From assembly GCF_033473495.1 (NCBI RefSeq), contig NC_088938.1, forward strand, positions 124,001-188,000: a stretch of 64,000 bases of DNA. The letters run 5' to 3'. A program made the translations under genes and the position numbers. Origin of the DNA: Cercospora beticola (taxonomy: Eukaryota > Ascomycota > Dothideomycetes > Mycosphaerellales > Mycosphaerellaceae). Shown here in pieces: positions 41,307 to 52,314 of this stretch. The stretch's first letter is position 1. Every line of letters begins with the position of its first letter. The notes under the pieces were generated by a model. That model was not told where the DNA came from, made no database searches, and saw only the letters and a program-made list of their open reading frames with translations.

Positions 41307-42180
41307 ATGATGCCTCTTTTGCGGAGCATGCCAAACACTCTTCGCACTGAGCTGTGTGCTGCACAAGCGAATATTGCAGACTTGACCGACTTCGTGATTT
41401 CCTGTGGCGAACGCGAATGGCGTGTGCACAAGTTCCTACTGCGCCTACACAATGGACCTTTGGCTGCGGCATGTCAGGGTGATTGGAAGGTAAATATCTC
41501 CGAGAACCCCATGATGCACACCTTGCTGACACGTTGCAATTGCTTGTTAGGAAGCGCAACAGGGTAGGATTGATCTCTCAGCCGATCCAGCCTCAGCCAT
41601 TGACGCACTGGTTCAGTACCTTTACCGCTTTGACTACGAAGTTCCCGCAACTGAATCTGACCGCGAGCTGAGCTTGCACACACAAGTTCTTATCGCTGCG
41701 GATAAATACAAGCTCCACGATCTTGCAGAGCTTGCAGAGACCAAATTTGGAGAGAGTATCAGATTTATCGAGGAACCGCACGATGATTTGGCTGATGCTC
41801 TTGCTATCGCATACGGCGCACCAGACACGACCACCACTATCCAGGAAGCTATCTTTAAGCACACTGTCGGCACCGAAGACTTCTTCACAGACAAGAAATA
41901 TAAGGGTTCTAGGTTCACCGAGGTCGTATTCGGCAACCCGGCCATCGCTCGCGACTTCATGGAAGCAGCCATGCGTCGAAATGAGTTGCAAGGAGTGATC
42001 GCTGCGAGAGACGGTGAGGAACGGTTCCAGTGCGAAACTTGTGGAGGGACTTTCATTCTCGACACCAGTTATCTGGAACGCAACAAAGATAAGGAGCAGA
42101 GTATGGTGTGCCCTGATGGCTACTGCGAAAGCGAGGCCCGCAGGGTTTGGGATTGGGAATCGGTCGACTATGCGTATTAG
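41307..42180 (+). CDS. BTB/POZ protein with C-terminal putative zinc ribbon (copy 1)
   Basis: Model: exons 41307-41489 and 41551-42180, giving 270 aa; the 61-nt intron falls after GDWK. Residues about 22-125 are a BTB/POZ fold (DLTDFVISCGEREWRVHKFL, then ALVQYLYRFDYE and VLIAADKYKLHDLAELAETK). The C-terminus has CETCGGTF followed about 25 residues later by CPDGYC, a likely structural zinc site. BTB proteins of this fungal type often start with D-x-x-I/V-x-C-G and serve as dimerisation modules or Cul3 adaptors; the Cys motif is not part of the standard domain. It is followed directly by a paralogue with the same intron. Confidence 0.85.
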
Positions 42181-42537
42181 CCTTTCCCACCGCGGACCAG
42201 CTTGAGTATTGGCTGGCAAAGATTGAGATCCTGAGATATCTGTTTTCAGCTGCAGAAAGTTAGTGAGTCGAGTCAAGCGTTGGAGTACTGTACCACTGGA
42301 ATAACACACAAATAGCTTAATTGCTGACAACTGGTGAGATCCGTTCAGGTGAATCAGCCAAAGGCTCGTGCTCGTGACGTCTGACTTGATCGCCTCAGGC
42401 AGGTGCCGGTGATTCTGAAAGTCGAAGAAATGACGTGGTGCCCGAACTGGAATGAGCTGTCGTGTCTTTCCGCGCGGCTTCACCACAACCTCCTCCGCTG
42501 ACATCTCAATTTCACCCATAGTGGCCTACAGCGCGCC
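42181..42537. other. Spacer between the BTB paralogues
   Basis: 357 bp holding the 3' UTR of copy 1 and the promoter of copy 2. No similarity to the copy 1 promoter was obvious by eye. Confidence 0.4.
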
Positions 42538-43403
42538 ATGTCGGTCACCATGGCTGCTGGAACAGCGCGAAAGAAGCTTGTAAATAGACTGGCAAACGCC
42601 CAGGAGGATGACACAGACCTCTCTGACTTCGCGATCACTTGCGGCGAAAAGGAGTGGCGAGTGCACAAGCTTGTACTCCGCTTACATGATGGAGCGCTGC
42701 GTGCAGTCACGCAAGGAGAATGGAAGGTTAGTCTTTGGTCCCGGATTGGTTTAAGACGATGCTAATCCGATCTCGGTGGCAGGAAACTCAGAATGGACGA
42801 CTCGATCTCTCCGCCGATCCGGTCGTGGCTGTTGACGCGCTCGTTCAGTACCTCTACAAGCTCGAATACAAGCTGGCAGAAGACCACGCCCCCTTGACTT
42901 CACACACTCAGATTTGCATCATCGCGGACAAGTATAGAATGTCAGACTTGAAATTTGCTGCAGAGTGCCAGTTCCGCACCGCCATTGAGGCATTGGAGGC
43001 TCCAAATGAAGACCTACTTGACGCCATTCGCTCTACCTGGGACGCCCCTGGGCCAACATCGGCAATGAAAGCGGCAGTCTTGAAGTACTCTATCGGAAGA
43101 GGGGACATATTTACCGACGATAAGGAAGAGAGGTCACCGTTCGTGGCGCTGATGGCTGAGAACGTCGACTTTGCCATCGAGGTAGCACAAGCAGCATCCC
43201 GACGGATCTCGAGAGTCGTGCAAGGGAAGTGGGGCGAAGTACGACGCAAATGTTTTGATTGTGGAGGAACCTTCATCGCGAGCTACGACACCTACTCTGA
43301 AGACAAAAATGGGATTGCCTGGCTGAGATGTCCAAATGGTCGCTGCAGCAGCAATGCGAGGCAGGCCACGGACTTCGAAATCGTTGATCCTGTTGCTGAC
43401 TGA
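42538..43403 (+). CDS. BTB/POZ protein with C-terminal putative zinc ribbon (copy 2)
   Basis: Model: exons 42538-42726 and 42783-43403, giving 269 aa. It is a diverged tandem paralogue of the preceding gene: DLSDFAITCGEKEWRVHKLV, intron at the equivalent position (after GEWK), then GRLDLSADP and ALVQYLYKLEYK. ICIIADKYRMSDLKFAAECQ follows. The C-terminal pair CFDCGGTF and CPNGRC is conserved, which argues that the motif matters. Identity between copies is roughly 40-50% by eye, so the duplication is not recent. Confidence 0.85.
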
Positions 43404-44890
43404 GTCCATATCACTAGACACGGTCACGCTCCATGAGCAACGGATGGCGAGATATGATATTGTGGAGGACCGAGCTGAGAAAGATTGTGCTTGGAATAAC
43501 TGCGCTTCGAGCAGAACAATCAAGCAAGCATTGATGAAAGGAGCATCAAATATCGAATGGACTTTGATGGCCTACAAAGGCAGGTGACCCGTGCACTGCT
43601 TACGTACGCTGAAAGCCGCGCGACACTTCGCCGTCTATTGAGCACCTTTCCTTTTCTTATTTTCTACCTCCTACATGAGATCTCACCGAGGCACCAAGTC
43701 GCATTCCAAATGCATCATCCTGTTTACATGTGAAGATGACGACAGGGCTGCCATGTCATATCGCGGATGAGGCTCCGGCACTTGAGAAGATACTGTCATC
43801 ACCCTATCGGCCAGCGATGCGAGATGCGGCGATCCTGCAGGTACAAGGTCCCAATGACCAACGCATAGGGGCGACGGGCGAGTCCGGGAATCCCGGTCGA
43901 GCCGATGCTTCGTTGTCTGCTATCTTTTCCCAAACATCCAGAAAAGGGAAGAATCAGACTCCAGGCTAGAGTTTCGCCGCATCGTAGCCGCACTCCGTGG
44001 AGGTCGACTTCATCACTGGCCAAGTGCGACATGTACGGTCACTGTCGATCAACGGATAGTTATCTTTCTGATGCACTCGGCAACGAACGTCCTTCTGCCC
44101 GCCCAACTTTCTTGGTATTCGCACTATACGAGGCTTGCACAAAGACAAGACGTGAGATCTGACTTTATGAATGCATGGCGCATTATAAGATTATCACTGA
44201 AGTGCTTATTCGGAGAATAAGTTGCTGGGTCTTAGGTGACTAGGTTGTGGGGGTTGGAACGTCAATATCGGCCGCACAAGCTATTCTTTTCCGACAATGC
44301 TTCGGGAAGAACATGCTAGAATCTCACTCATCGGCATGAGCGACTGCAACAACGACTTTTACAACACAAAGACGCGTCTGTCCTCTGCTGACCCTAAAGT
44401 CTCGCACCCGCCGATCTTCCGACGGCCGGACGATCACTACCAACAGCGGTCTATCTAGACTTTATACCCACTAAATATTAGCTTTCACGTCTCGGATTTG
44501 CAGGGAACGAGTTCGAACCTCACAGCCGCACACGATCACTGTACTGGCTGGCCATACGACGAGAAGAGACGAGATATCTCGATGGATCCCAGATCTCCAT
44601 CGATCTGGTTCTCGGATCAGGGCCTTCTGGCGCACTAGATCAAATAATTTGCCCTATTCCTTGACTAGTGCTGTCTGCTGGCATCCCACGTACGCCGTCA
44701 GCGACTCAACAGTGCCTCAATTTCCCAAGATGGAGAGACGATCATCGGAGGTCATCGCATTTCAAGCGCGGCGGCGAGAGATAAGCTGATAGATGTGACA
44801 TGAGGATGGAAAAGCAATAGATTGAACGGCGAGTATGGTAACGAGGTCGTGGCAGATGAGCAGAACGACGGAGGCAGAGCAGTCGACAGA
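43404..44890. other. 1.5-kb gap upstream of the hydrophobin
   Basis: No gene seen. The sequence nearest 45 kb probably holds the hydrophobin's regulatory elements. Confidence 0.4.
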
Positions 44891-44892
44891 GA

Positions 44893-44903
44893 CATATATA
44901 AGT
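44893..44903 (+). promoter_or_regulatory. TATA box of the hydrophobin gene
   Basis: CATATATAAG lies about 100 bp upstream of the hydrophobin start codon, a normal distance for a strongly expressed small secreted protein. It is followed by a CA/TC-rich leader. Confidence 0.65.
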
Positions 44904-45000
44904 CCAGCACCAGCACGCCATTCTCGACATCATTCTCGTCATCACTTCAATCAGCCGATCAGCGACGACCCAGCCAAACAGCAGCAAGATCACCTTCAAC

Positions 45001-45409
45001 ATGCAATTCATCATCCTCGCTCTTGCCTCACTCGCCGCTGCAGGCACAATTCCCGCCAAGCTCGCCGAGCGTGCTCCTTCCGATGTGTGCCCGGCTCTTG
45101 ACACTCCTCAGTGCTGCCAGGTCGATGTTGATGGAGTCTTGGATCTGACTTGCGAGTCTCGTAAGTGATGACCAGAATTACCGAGCGATTATTCCTTCCT
45201 TACTGATTTCCTATTCCAACACAGCTGAGGACACATCCTCTGTCTCCGCTTTCAAGAAGTCTTGCGCAGAATCTGGTCATGCAGCCAAGTGCTGCACTTT
45301 GCCATTGGTAGGTGCCAGTCTTCACACATTCTACCAACTGAAGAACACAGTTGTACTGACTCCAACCGATCGACAGCTCGGCGAGGCTCTCCTCTGCACC
45401 GATCCATAA
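45001..45409 (+). CDS. Class II hydrophobin
   Basis: Model: exons 45001-45160, 45225-45307 and 45377-45409, giving 91 aa. A signal peptide (MQFIILALASLAAAGTIPA) is followed by eight cysteines in the hydrophobin order C, CC, C, C, CC, C. Spacing is 7, 11, 15, 8 and 10 residues, which fits class II (CPALDTPQCC, DLTC, KKSC, AAKCCTLP, EALLC). These proteins self-assemble at air-water or hydrophobic surfaces, coat hyphae and spores, and aid surface attachment. Two introns at these positions are common in class II genes. A TATA box about 100 bp upstream suggests strong, regulated expression. Confidence 0.93.
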
Positions 45410-46150
45410 GTCACGCACCTCCCGAAGACGAATCCTCTCATGCTTGCTTGTTGCAACACGCTCCTGAACGACGTATACAAGGATATGATATCGACAGGAC
45501 AAGAATGTTCATGCTTCCGTCATGCCAACTGTAAGGAGTACATACTTTACAGTGGAAGAAGATGCATATTTGGCATAATTGTGAGGGGTTCATATGCAAG
45601 AGCAGAATTAAATGTGGATTAAACATATCTCTACGTCCGCAACAGACTGGCAGGTGTCGATGCTGTCCTGCATCGCCCTCAAATCGCAGCTTGGCAGCCG
45701 CCGCAGCCTTACTGACTAAGCCTCATGGAAGCTGCAAGTTGCAGCTGCTGGTTACACTAATGACGCTGGTGGTGCTGGTGGTCGCCAATCATATTCGAGG
45801 TCTACGCCAACACTTCATGCGAGGATGCCGCCGGCGGTGCTGGCACTTGTGTCAGTACAGCATTAAAAACCAGTGCACAGCACGTTTGTCTTTGGATCAC
45901 TACTTGTCAAGTTCTACACACCCACCGTCTCCTTCGCGGGGGCGTCTTTGCGCCCCCGAGGTCACCAAATCTCGGAACAATATGCGCGATCTGACGATGC
46001 GTCGCCTACGCTTCTCCGCCCGGGGTTAAGTGCTTGCGGCCTGGCTGATTGCTTACACCTCTGCCAATGCTTACTTTCTGCTCCTGCTTTTGACTTGGGA
46101 TCAAGTAATCTTCGATCCACCGATTTTGCGAACAATTTCTTGCATTACAG
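45410..46150. other. Region between hydrophobin and C2H2 gene
   Basis: 3' flank of the hydrophobin, and probably the unresolved 5' exon(s) of the C2H2 gene. The C2H2 reading frame stays open back to about 45873 but contains no ATG. Confidence 0.4.
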
Positions 46151-47194
46151 CCATGATTTACACGAACCTTGTTTTGATGCTTCTGCGCCACACCCGTCCC
46201 CTGATCAACTCTCAGCAGTGGTTAATGCCTCGCTTTCGGTATATCTCAAAATTATCTTACGACTTGCGCGGTGACAATGTACTGACACCAAGCTCTAGCC
46301 ACGCCATATCCGCCCCTTGGATCCGTCGACCGAACCAGGACACACAGATGTCTGGCCATTCGGATACTATGGCGATTCGCAATGGAGTGGCTATCAGGGG
46401 CAACAGGTGCTACGTCCTTGCCTCTCCACAGCCAGGGTTGCAGTGCTGACATCCTCGTAGGCATTGATGTCCTGGGATTCGAGCAGCTATGCCACTGTAC
46501 AGCTAAGGGCATCAGATGATATGTCCCTTGATTTGGCCACATTGACTCAAATATCAAGCTGGACCGAAAGTGAAGACTGGGCATATCTGTTATCGAGTAC
46601 TAACCCGATCCAAACTCGTGGTACTGGCAATTTCGACTCTCTTGCGGCGAACGCAGACAATGCACGTCCCAAGACTCCCCAGCATTCCTCATTCACAGAC
46701 TTGGCATGCAACGATTGGGCTGAGGAACTCTGGTACGGCGGTACTATTGGCGATCTGGAGCCGCCTCTCAGCCCTGGTACTCCTCACATGGTATCCGGCC
46801 AAAGAAGTCATGCGGGATCCCAAGATCTGACCGTGTCTTCCACGTCAGCCTTGATGTCCTCCAATCTACCAGGTTATCCGACTCCCCGCCCAAGTCTGGA
46901 AACTTTGAGGTAATGTCCAAACCTGGTGGCAACAGAGTTCGCGAAGACGGCCACTAAAATGCGTGTAGATTGCAGCAACCCCACCAGCATAATCGATCTC
47001 ACCATTGCTTCGTTCCGCACTGCAATAAAAGTTTTCAGGCAGCTCGAACGCTGAAACGCCACCAACGCACAGTTCACGCGAGCGCGAGACAGATCCTATG
47101 TCCAGTGGATGGCTGCGAATTCGCCACGAAAGGCTTCACAAGGAGGGATATTTGGCGCAGACATATGAGCAGAAAGCATGATACTAAAGACTGA
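46151..47194 (+). CDS. C2H2 zinc-finger protein, start not resolved
   Basis: Exons I can support: one ending at 46238, then 46299-46406, 46461-46909 and 46969-47194, all in phase with consensus splice sites; TACTGAC lies just before the 46298 acceptor. The middle part is Ser/Thr/Asp-rich and acidic, like an activation region (WPFGYYGDSQWSGYQGQQ, DLATLTQISSWTESEDWAYL). The C-terminus holds two adjacent C2H2 fingers: CFVPHCNKSF...H-x4-H and CPVDGCEFATKGF...H-x4-H. The protein stops six residues after the second finger. I could not find the start codon; a further upstream exon is needed. It is a likely DNA-binding regulator between a hydrophobin and a small secreted protein. Confidence 0.6.
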
Positions 47195-48277
47195 CACTGT
47201 CCCTTCTACGGCTGAACATACATAATCTTTGATGTTTCCGACTTTCATATGCGACAATACATCTCGCGCTGGTGGATGGATCTTCCGGGCAAGGACCTCC
47301 AAAAACCGATACGTTGAAGATGTGCGGATTGATTTTTCCGAGGCCATGATGTAGCTAGCTGACGTGCAAGCGCATTCCATTGCAGCTCGACACCAAAGCG
47401 TTAGACACATGGTCGAATTGTCCAATGCAGCGCATTCCATTGCAGCGCATCGTTGAAAAGTTGGAAACAAGAGCCCGAAGCTATTCATATTTCTAGTTAG
47501 TACCAAATAAAGCATTGGCAGAACACGACCCTTGCGTGACACCTTCCATCTTCTTGCCTCCGATGTCGATCCTGCCAAATGTCCCTTTGCCGGGTATGTC
47601 TCAGCCACTGCTTGGCACTTCTAGATTTAATGAGCCATGTAAAGGACTTTCCGTCAGTTGAGAAGGGAATATCGATAGAAATGTCTTTCACCACGGGACT
47701 ACACTTTTCCAGGCACCATTGACAGTATCTCAAAAACCGGGAAGTTCTCTGGTTTCTGAATTTATGTGCTCTGACCCTATACTTTAGCGTAAGGTTGGCA
47801 GTAGAGCTTGATGTCCGACCCCATATCTGTAGTTCACATTAGACGAGCTGGCGGGTAATCAGGATGAAGAGCTGTGTGTTCACTAATCATTCTTTGATAC
47901 AGGCATATCGGGATGTGCTTGGCTTGCCGCATCTAGTGTAGCCCCGTACCGGGTTTGATTCGCCTTGCGATCCGTACACGATAGTGTGTCAGGAGGCTAG
48001 TGGTTGCTGAGCTTCGTCTCCTAGGATCTCCCAGCTCTAGAAGTCCGAGATTTGTTCTCATTGGCCAACTATGTATTCGAGATCGCTGGCACTGCAATAG
48101 CGGTCGCACGAAAAGCCAACGGAGGAGCGCTATCAGGACACCGTCGATGGTCCTTAGATGTATCCAATCTGTCAGGGGCAGAGGTGGTCGGTGAGCGAAG
48201 CAATAGAAACCTCCTGCGAGCACTGCGTAGCGGTCAACTTTCTCTGCTCAACCTCCAGCCCCCAAGGTACGCTGGCC
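47195..48277. other. 1.1-kb gap between C2H2 gene and small secreted protein
   Basis: No gene recognised. A 17-base word, GCGCATTCCATTGCAGC, occurs twice, near 47370 and 47430. Confidence 0.4.
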
Positions 48278-48638
48278 ATGCAGTTCTTCTACCAGAGTCT
48301 CGTTCTCCTCGCTGCACTCTTGGCAGGTCACTGCCAAGCTGATTGCGCGCGTGGTGATCCATGGGTACGTAGCGACCTCTCCGATCTTCGTTCTGTTCGA
48401 CGATTTCCTTTCATTGAGAGCTCCACTGACCTAGAGATAGACCTGCGACAGCGAAAAGCAGTTTGTGAGTAACTCATGTTCTCCATACGCCTAGGTCCCC
48501 CTGGCATGCTAAGAAAGTCGTCTGCAGACAACTTGTGGCGAGAAGCCTTACACTGGCACGTGTGGAGAGGGCCACAGGTGCTACATTCCCATGCTTGGAG
48601 TAGGAGGACCTGCTTGCAAGCCGAATGGGCAGCCTTGA
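48278..48638 (+). CDS. Small secreted six-cysteine protein, effector candidate
   Basis: Found by eye; its exons are too short to be noticed as single frames. Model: exons 48278-48364, 48441-48464 (24 nt) and 48528-48638, giving 73 aa, with introns of 76 and 63 nt that have good branch sites (CACTGAC, TGCTAAG) and AG ends. A signal peptide (MQFFYQSLVLLAALLAGHCQA) is followed by about 52 mature residues with six cysteines, spaced 7, 8, 8, 5 and 11. The middle exon encodes TCDSEKQF. There are many Gly, Thr and Pro residues and no recognised family. Size, secretion signal and cysteine content fit an apoplastic effector or antimicrobial peptide, which is inference. It lies between a C2H2 factor and an MFS transporter. 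Confidence 0.7.
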
Positions 48639-49264
48639 TTTTCGTGAAGGTTTTCGCGGGCGCCTGAGTGCGTGAAGGCAGGATGTGGATAGGTCCAAGC
48701 AGACCCCGATACCTTGAGTAGTCCATCTCTTTCTTATTACCGATGCTCTATGTTACGGCAGCACGGAAGACGGATCTTTACAACAAGTCATACCATGGAC
48801 CAGACTGCACAAAAATATCCATGCCATCATCATCGTCGCCTACTGATACCATTCCGTGCTTCAAAATCTCCTGACCAGTAAGCTAGCGGGAAAGGTTCAG
48901 CGGTACTTGATCTGTTGTCCGAAGGTACGGCCGAGCTGTCGGACGATGTTTAGTTCACCGGCAGCCTTCCGCAACTAGATACGGTCTCGGTAGCTGCATC
49001 GGCATGGCGAACCGATCGTGCACAGCAACGCACGGATGGGGGTGGCGTCTCATAGCCGCTTCTAGCTCATGTGCTGTAACGTTATAGGTCCACACACCAG
49101 AGCGTGCGCTCGAGTGGCTTGCGTCTCCGCTGGAGGCGTTGAACAGATTGTGGGGTTGTCCGAACAATGCGACAGCAGCAATTGCGAGATCTGCAGCATA
49201 TAACGATCGTCCACGCGGACAGTCTGGTTCTGTTCGCTGCACACTTTCGAAAACTAGTTTCAGC
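48639..49264. other. MFS transporter promoter region
   Basis: 626 bp with the 3' flank of the small secreted protein gene and the promoter of the transporter. No other feature seen. Confidence 0.4.
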
Positions 49265-51227
49265 ATGTCTACCACGCGTAAAAGTCTGGAAAAACCGGAT
49301 TTCGATGTCGAGCACAGAGAGCATGGTCAAGATGGATCAGCTCCTCAGCTCTACACCAAAGATGAGGAACCTGAACTACATCTCAAGACCTGGCTGGCAC
49401 TGGCTGCAATGTGCGTTCTGCAGTACGTTTCGTTGCTCGCTTTAGTCGGCCCTCCCACAGTGGTAGGTAAATTTGAACGTTTTCCTTGTATCGTAAATTG
49501 GTGCAACAGCTGAGGTGTCGATAGCTTGTGAACATAGGAGCCAGTTTCGGCGAAGATGAGATCTGGAGATACTGGATCCCAAATGTTGTGACCCTCGTCC
49601 AAGCCGCGCTCAGTCCGATGCTGGCATCCATCTCCGACGTGTTCCAGGCTCGAAAGGCAGTCATGGTGGTGTTGACTACAATCTCGTTTGTGGGAGCAGC
49701 TATTGTGCCAAACTCTGGATCCATCTTTCGTCTGATCGGGGCTTCTCTCATGATCGGATTTGGCTTGGCCGCCGCTCCATTGAGCTATGCTGTGCCCTCT
49801 GAGATTGTACCGCGCCGATGGAGACCACTGTGTCAAGCTCTCATCAACGTCGCTGCTGGCCTCGGTGCTATCACCGGCCCGCTCGTCAGTGAGTATAACA
49901 TTCATTCGTATTCTTATCCTAGCTGATCAAGTTTCAGTCGGAGCTCTCACCCAACAGGATCCCATAGACGGATGGAGAAGATTTTATGTAAGTTGACGAC
50001 CTTGAATACTGGATTAGTCCATCGCTAAACCTGAACAGTGGGTGCAAATGGCGCTCTGGGGCCTCTCTGTAGTGGGAATCCTGTTTGGCTACCTGCCGCC
50101 CAAGCGAACATCTGATGCATCCACCTTGATGAATAAGCTCGGCCGGATCGACTGGGTTGGAAGTGCTCTCCTCACTGCAGCAATAGCTCTCTTCGTGGCT
50201 GGATTCAACCTAGTGTCTGTCTTCGCGTGGTCCAGTGCAAAAGTCCTTGGTCCACTCGTGTCTGGCGTAGCAGCATTCATCATTTTTGGTCTGTACGAGG
50301 CGTTCGGCACAAAAACAGGAATCCTCCCACACGAACTGTTCCGAGGCGGCGGAAGACATGGCTGGGCATTTGCTATATTCTGCTTCCTGTTCTTCATCGA
50401 AGGTGTTACTTTCTTCGCCTTGGTCACGTTCTATCCTGTCATGTAAGTGGGCCAAATACAAAAATAGCGTCGCGCGTACTAACACAAGGCCGATCAGGAC
50501 CAATGCCCTCTTCACGCAAGATCCTTTAGGTGGAGCAGTCCGTCTGCTACCACTCTTCGCTGCCAGCAGTGCGTTCACTGCCATCTACGGCTGGGCAAGT
50601 TCTCACTTCAAAGACATCAAGTATTGCATGTTCGTCGGCTTTGCGCTTTACACTGGAGGAATCGTTGGGCTCGCAACCGTGCAGCCAGGACAGCCCGGAG
50701 TTGCCATTGGGAGTCTGACCCTGTGCGGAATCGGTCTTGCTGGACCTCTGGTACTGATCCTCACCGGAACCCAGCTTTCCGTACAGCATCATTTGATCGC
50801 CACAGCAACTGCATTAGTGGTCGCTTCTCGGACTCTCGCTGCATCAATGTTCGTGGCTGCGTATAGTACTGCCTTGAATCAGCGCTTGGGCACTTATATC
50901 CCGACATATATTGCCAATGCCGTGGTGCCAGCCGGTCTGCCTCCGCAATCGATCGGTGCCTTCATCGGGGCTTTTGCAAGCGGGGCACGAGAAGCAGTAG
51001 CGCAGGTTCCTGGAGTCACACCAGCTATTATCGCAGCAGCAGGAGCTGCGTATCAGCAGGCTTTCGCTGATGGCGTGCGCGTGGTCTTCATAATCGCCGC
51101 TCCATTTGGTGCTGTTGGCTGCGTCCTGTGCTTGCTGCTACCAAGCTTCAGTGACAAGATGGATTACCTCGTTGAGGCACCACTCGAAGACCTGCACAAG
51201 CGTGCGAACCATGGAGGCAAGGTTTAG
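49265..51227 (+). CDS. MFS transporter, Tri12-like 14-TM efflux family
   Basis: Model: exons 49265-49462, 49525-49888, 49938-49987, 50039-50442 and 50498-51227, giving 581 aa. A hydrophilic N-terminus is followed by about 14 hydrophobic segments. Family features include WIPNVVTLVQAALSPMLASI and SDVFQARK (loop 2-3), the antiporter-like VPSEIVPRRWRPLCQALINV, RIDWVGSALLTAAIALFV and a long C-terminal loop. The order resembles the fungal Tri12 group of the drug:H+ antiporter family, whose best-known member exports a sesquiterpenoid. No biosynthetic genes are adjacent, so a role in siderophore, drug or metabolite transport cannot be separated. The last acceptor (before 50498) was chosen over one 9 bases upstream because of its distance from TACTAAC. 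Confidence 0.88.
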
Positions 51228-52314
51228 ACTGCAAGTTCATGTAGAATTGTGTCGCCGTTTGTACTTGTAGAAAGAGTATGCGTATTATTGTTACAGTTCT
51301 GCGCTGCATAATTCAAAAGTGAGAAGCGAGTTTCCTATTTCCGAAACATATCAAGCAAACCTTCAAGCTCACTGATGCTGCAGTCATCTGTGTGGAAGGG
51401 CAAACCAATGAATACCCTGGAATAGTGAAGTGGCGGAGGAAAGAGAATAGGAAGCGAGATGGAATGCCAAGACTACAGTACGAGTCTGCCTCAGGCACTC
51501 ACCACATGACTTCCTCAGCTCGCCAGACTGCGGATACCAACCATCTCACACCACCTACTTCTATCGAATTCGGACGCTTCGGTGGAGAAACGCACAAGAG
51601 ATCTACAAAATGATCGTCTGGATTCATGCAGTGAGAAGGACTCAAACGCCGACGAGACTTGAAAGTTTTGATCTTGCAGAATCAGAAGAAACCTCTTGAG
51701 AGCAAGGCCTGGTGCTCATGCACTGAGCTGGATACCTTCCACCAGAATGCTGACGCTCATCGAGAAGTTGAGCTACTCAGAAAGACGAGTTGAGGATCAA
51801 GATAGCTCGAATTGCACGTGCTGGCGTACGGACGAAGACGGAAGCATGAAAGACTTGCTCTCCAACTCCTAACGACAGGCTCAACTCCGCCGTGTCCACG
51901 TATCGTGTTTTAGTATTGAGACTCAGCCACACAAATAAGAGCGTCTGAAACAAGCCTCGATCATCGCTGCACCAGCAGCAAGGCACCGCTAGAAAGGTCC
52001 TTTCAAGTCGGCAAAGTCATACTACAGCCAGTCCCAGGAGCGGTACGAAGTCTCGTATCCTGTCCCTGCATTGTTTTACGATGTCCGAGCAAAGCCAAGC
52101 GCGCAGCAAGGGCGAATAGCAGTCGAGATCTTTGGTGGCTGATCATATGGCTCGCTGACTTGGGTTCTCAGCCTTGTGCGCAGCCTTGTGCGGGGACCAC
52201 AAGCCGCAGCAGTTGGAATGTATGAACAGCCCTGCCCTCCAAAATGTCACCGCCACACGTTGTTTTCTACTCTGCTTACTCAACTTGGTACTATCAATCA
52301 GCTCCGCGCAGGCT
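51228..52314. other. 1.1-kb intergenic gap
   Basis: Nothing recognised beyond flanking UTRs. Confidence 0.4.

Noticed and set aside
44505..44530. GAGTTCGAACCTC, like a tRNA B-box
   Set aside because: Stem pairing is only three base pairs and no acceptor-stem partner lies upstream.
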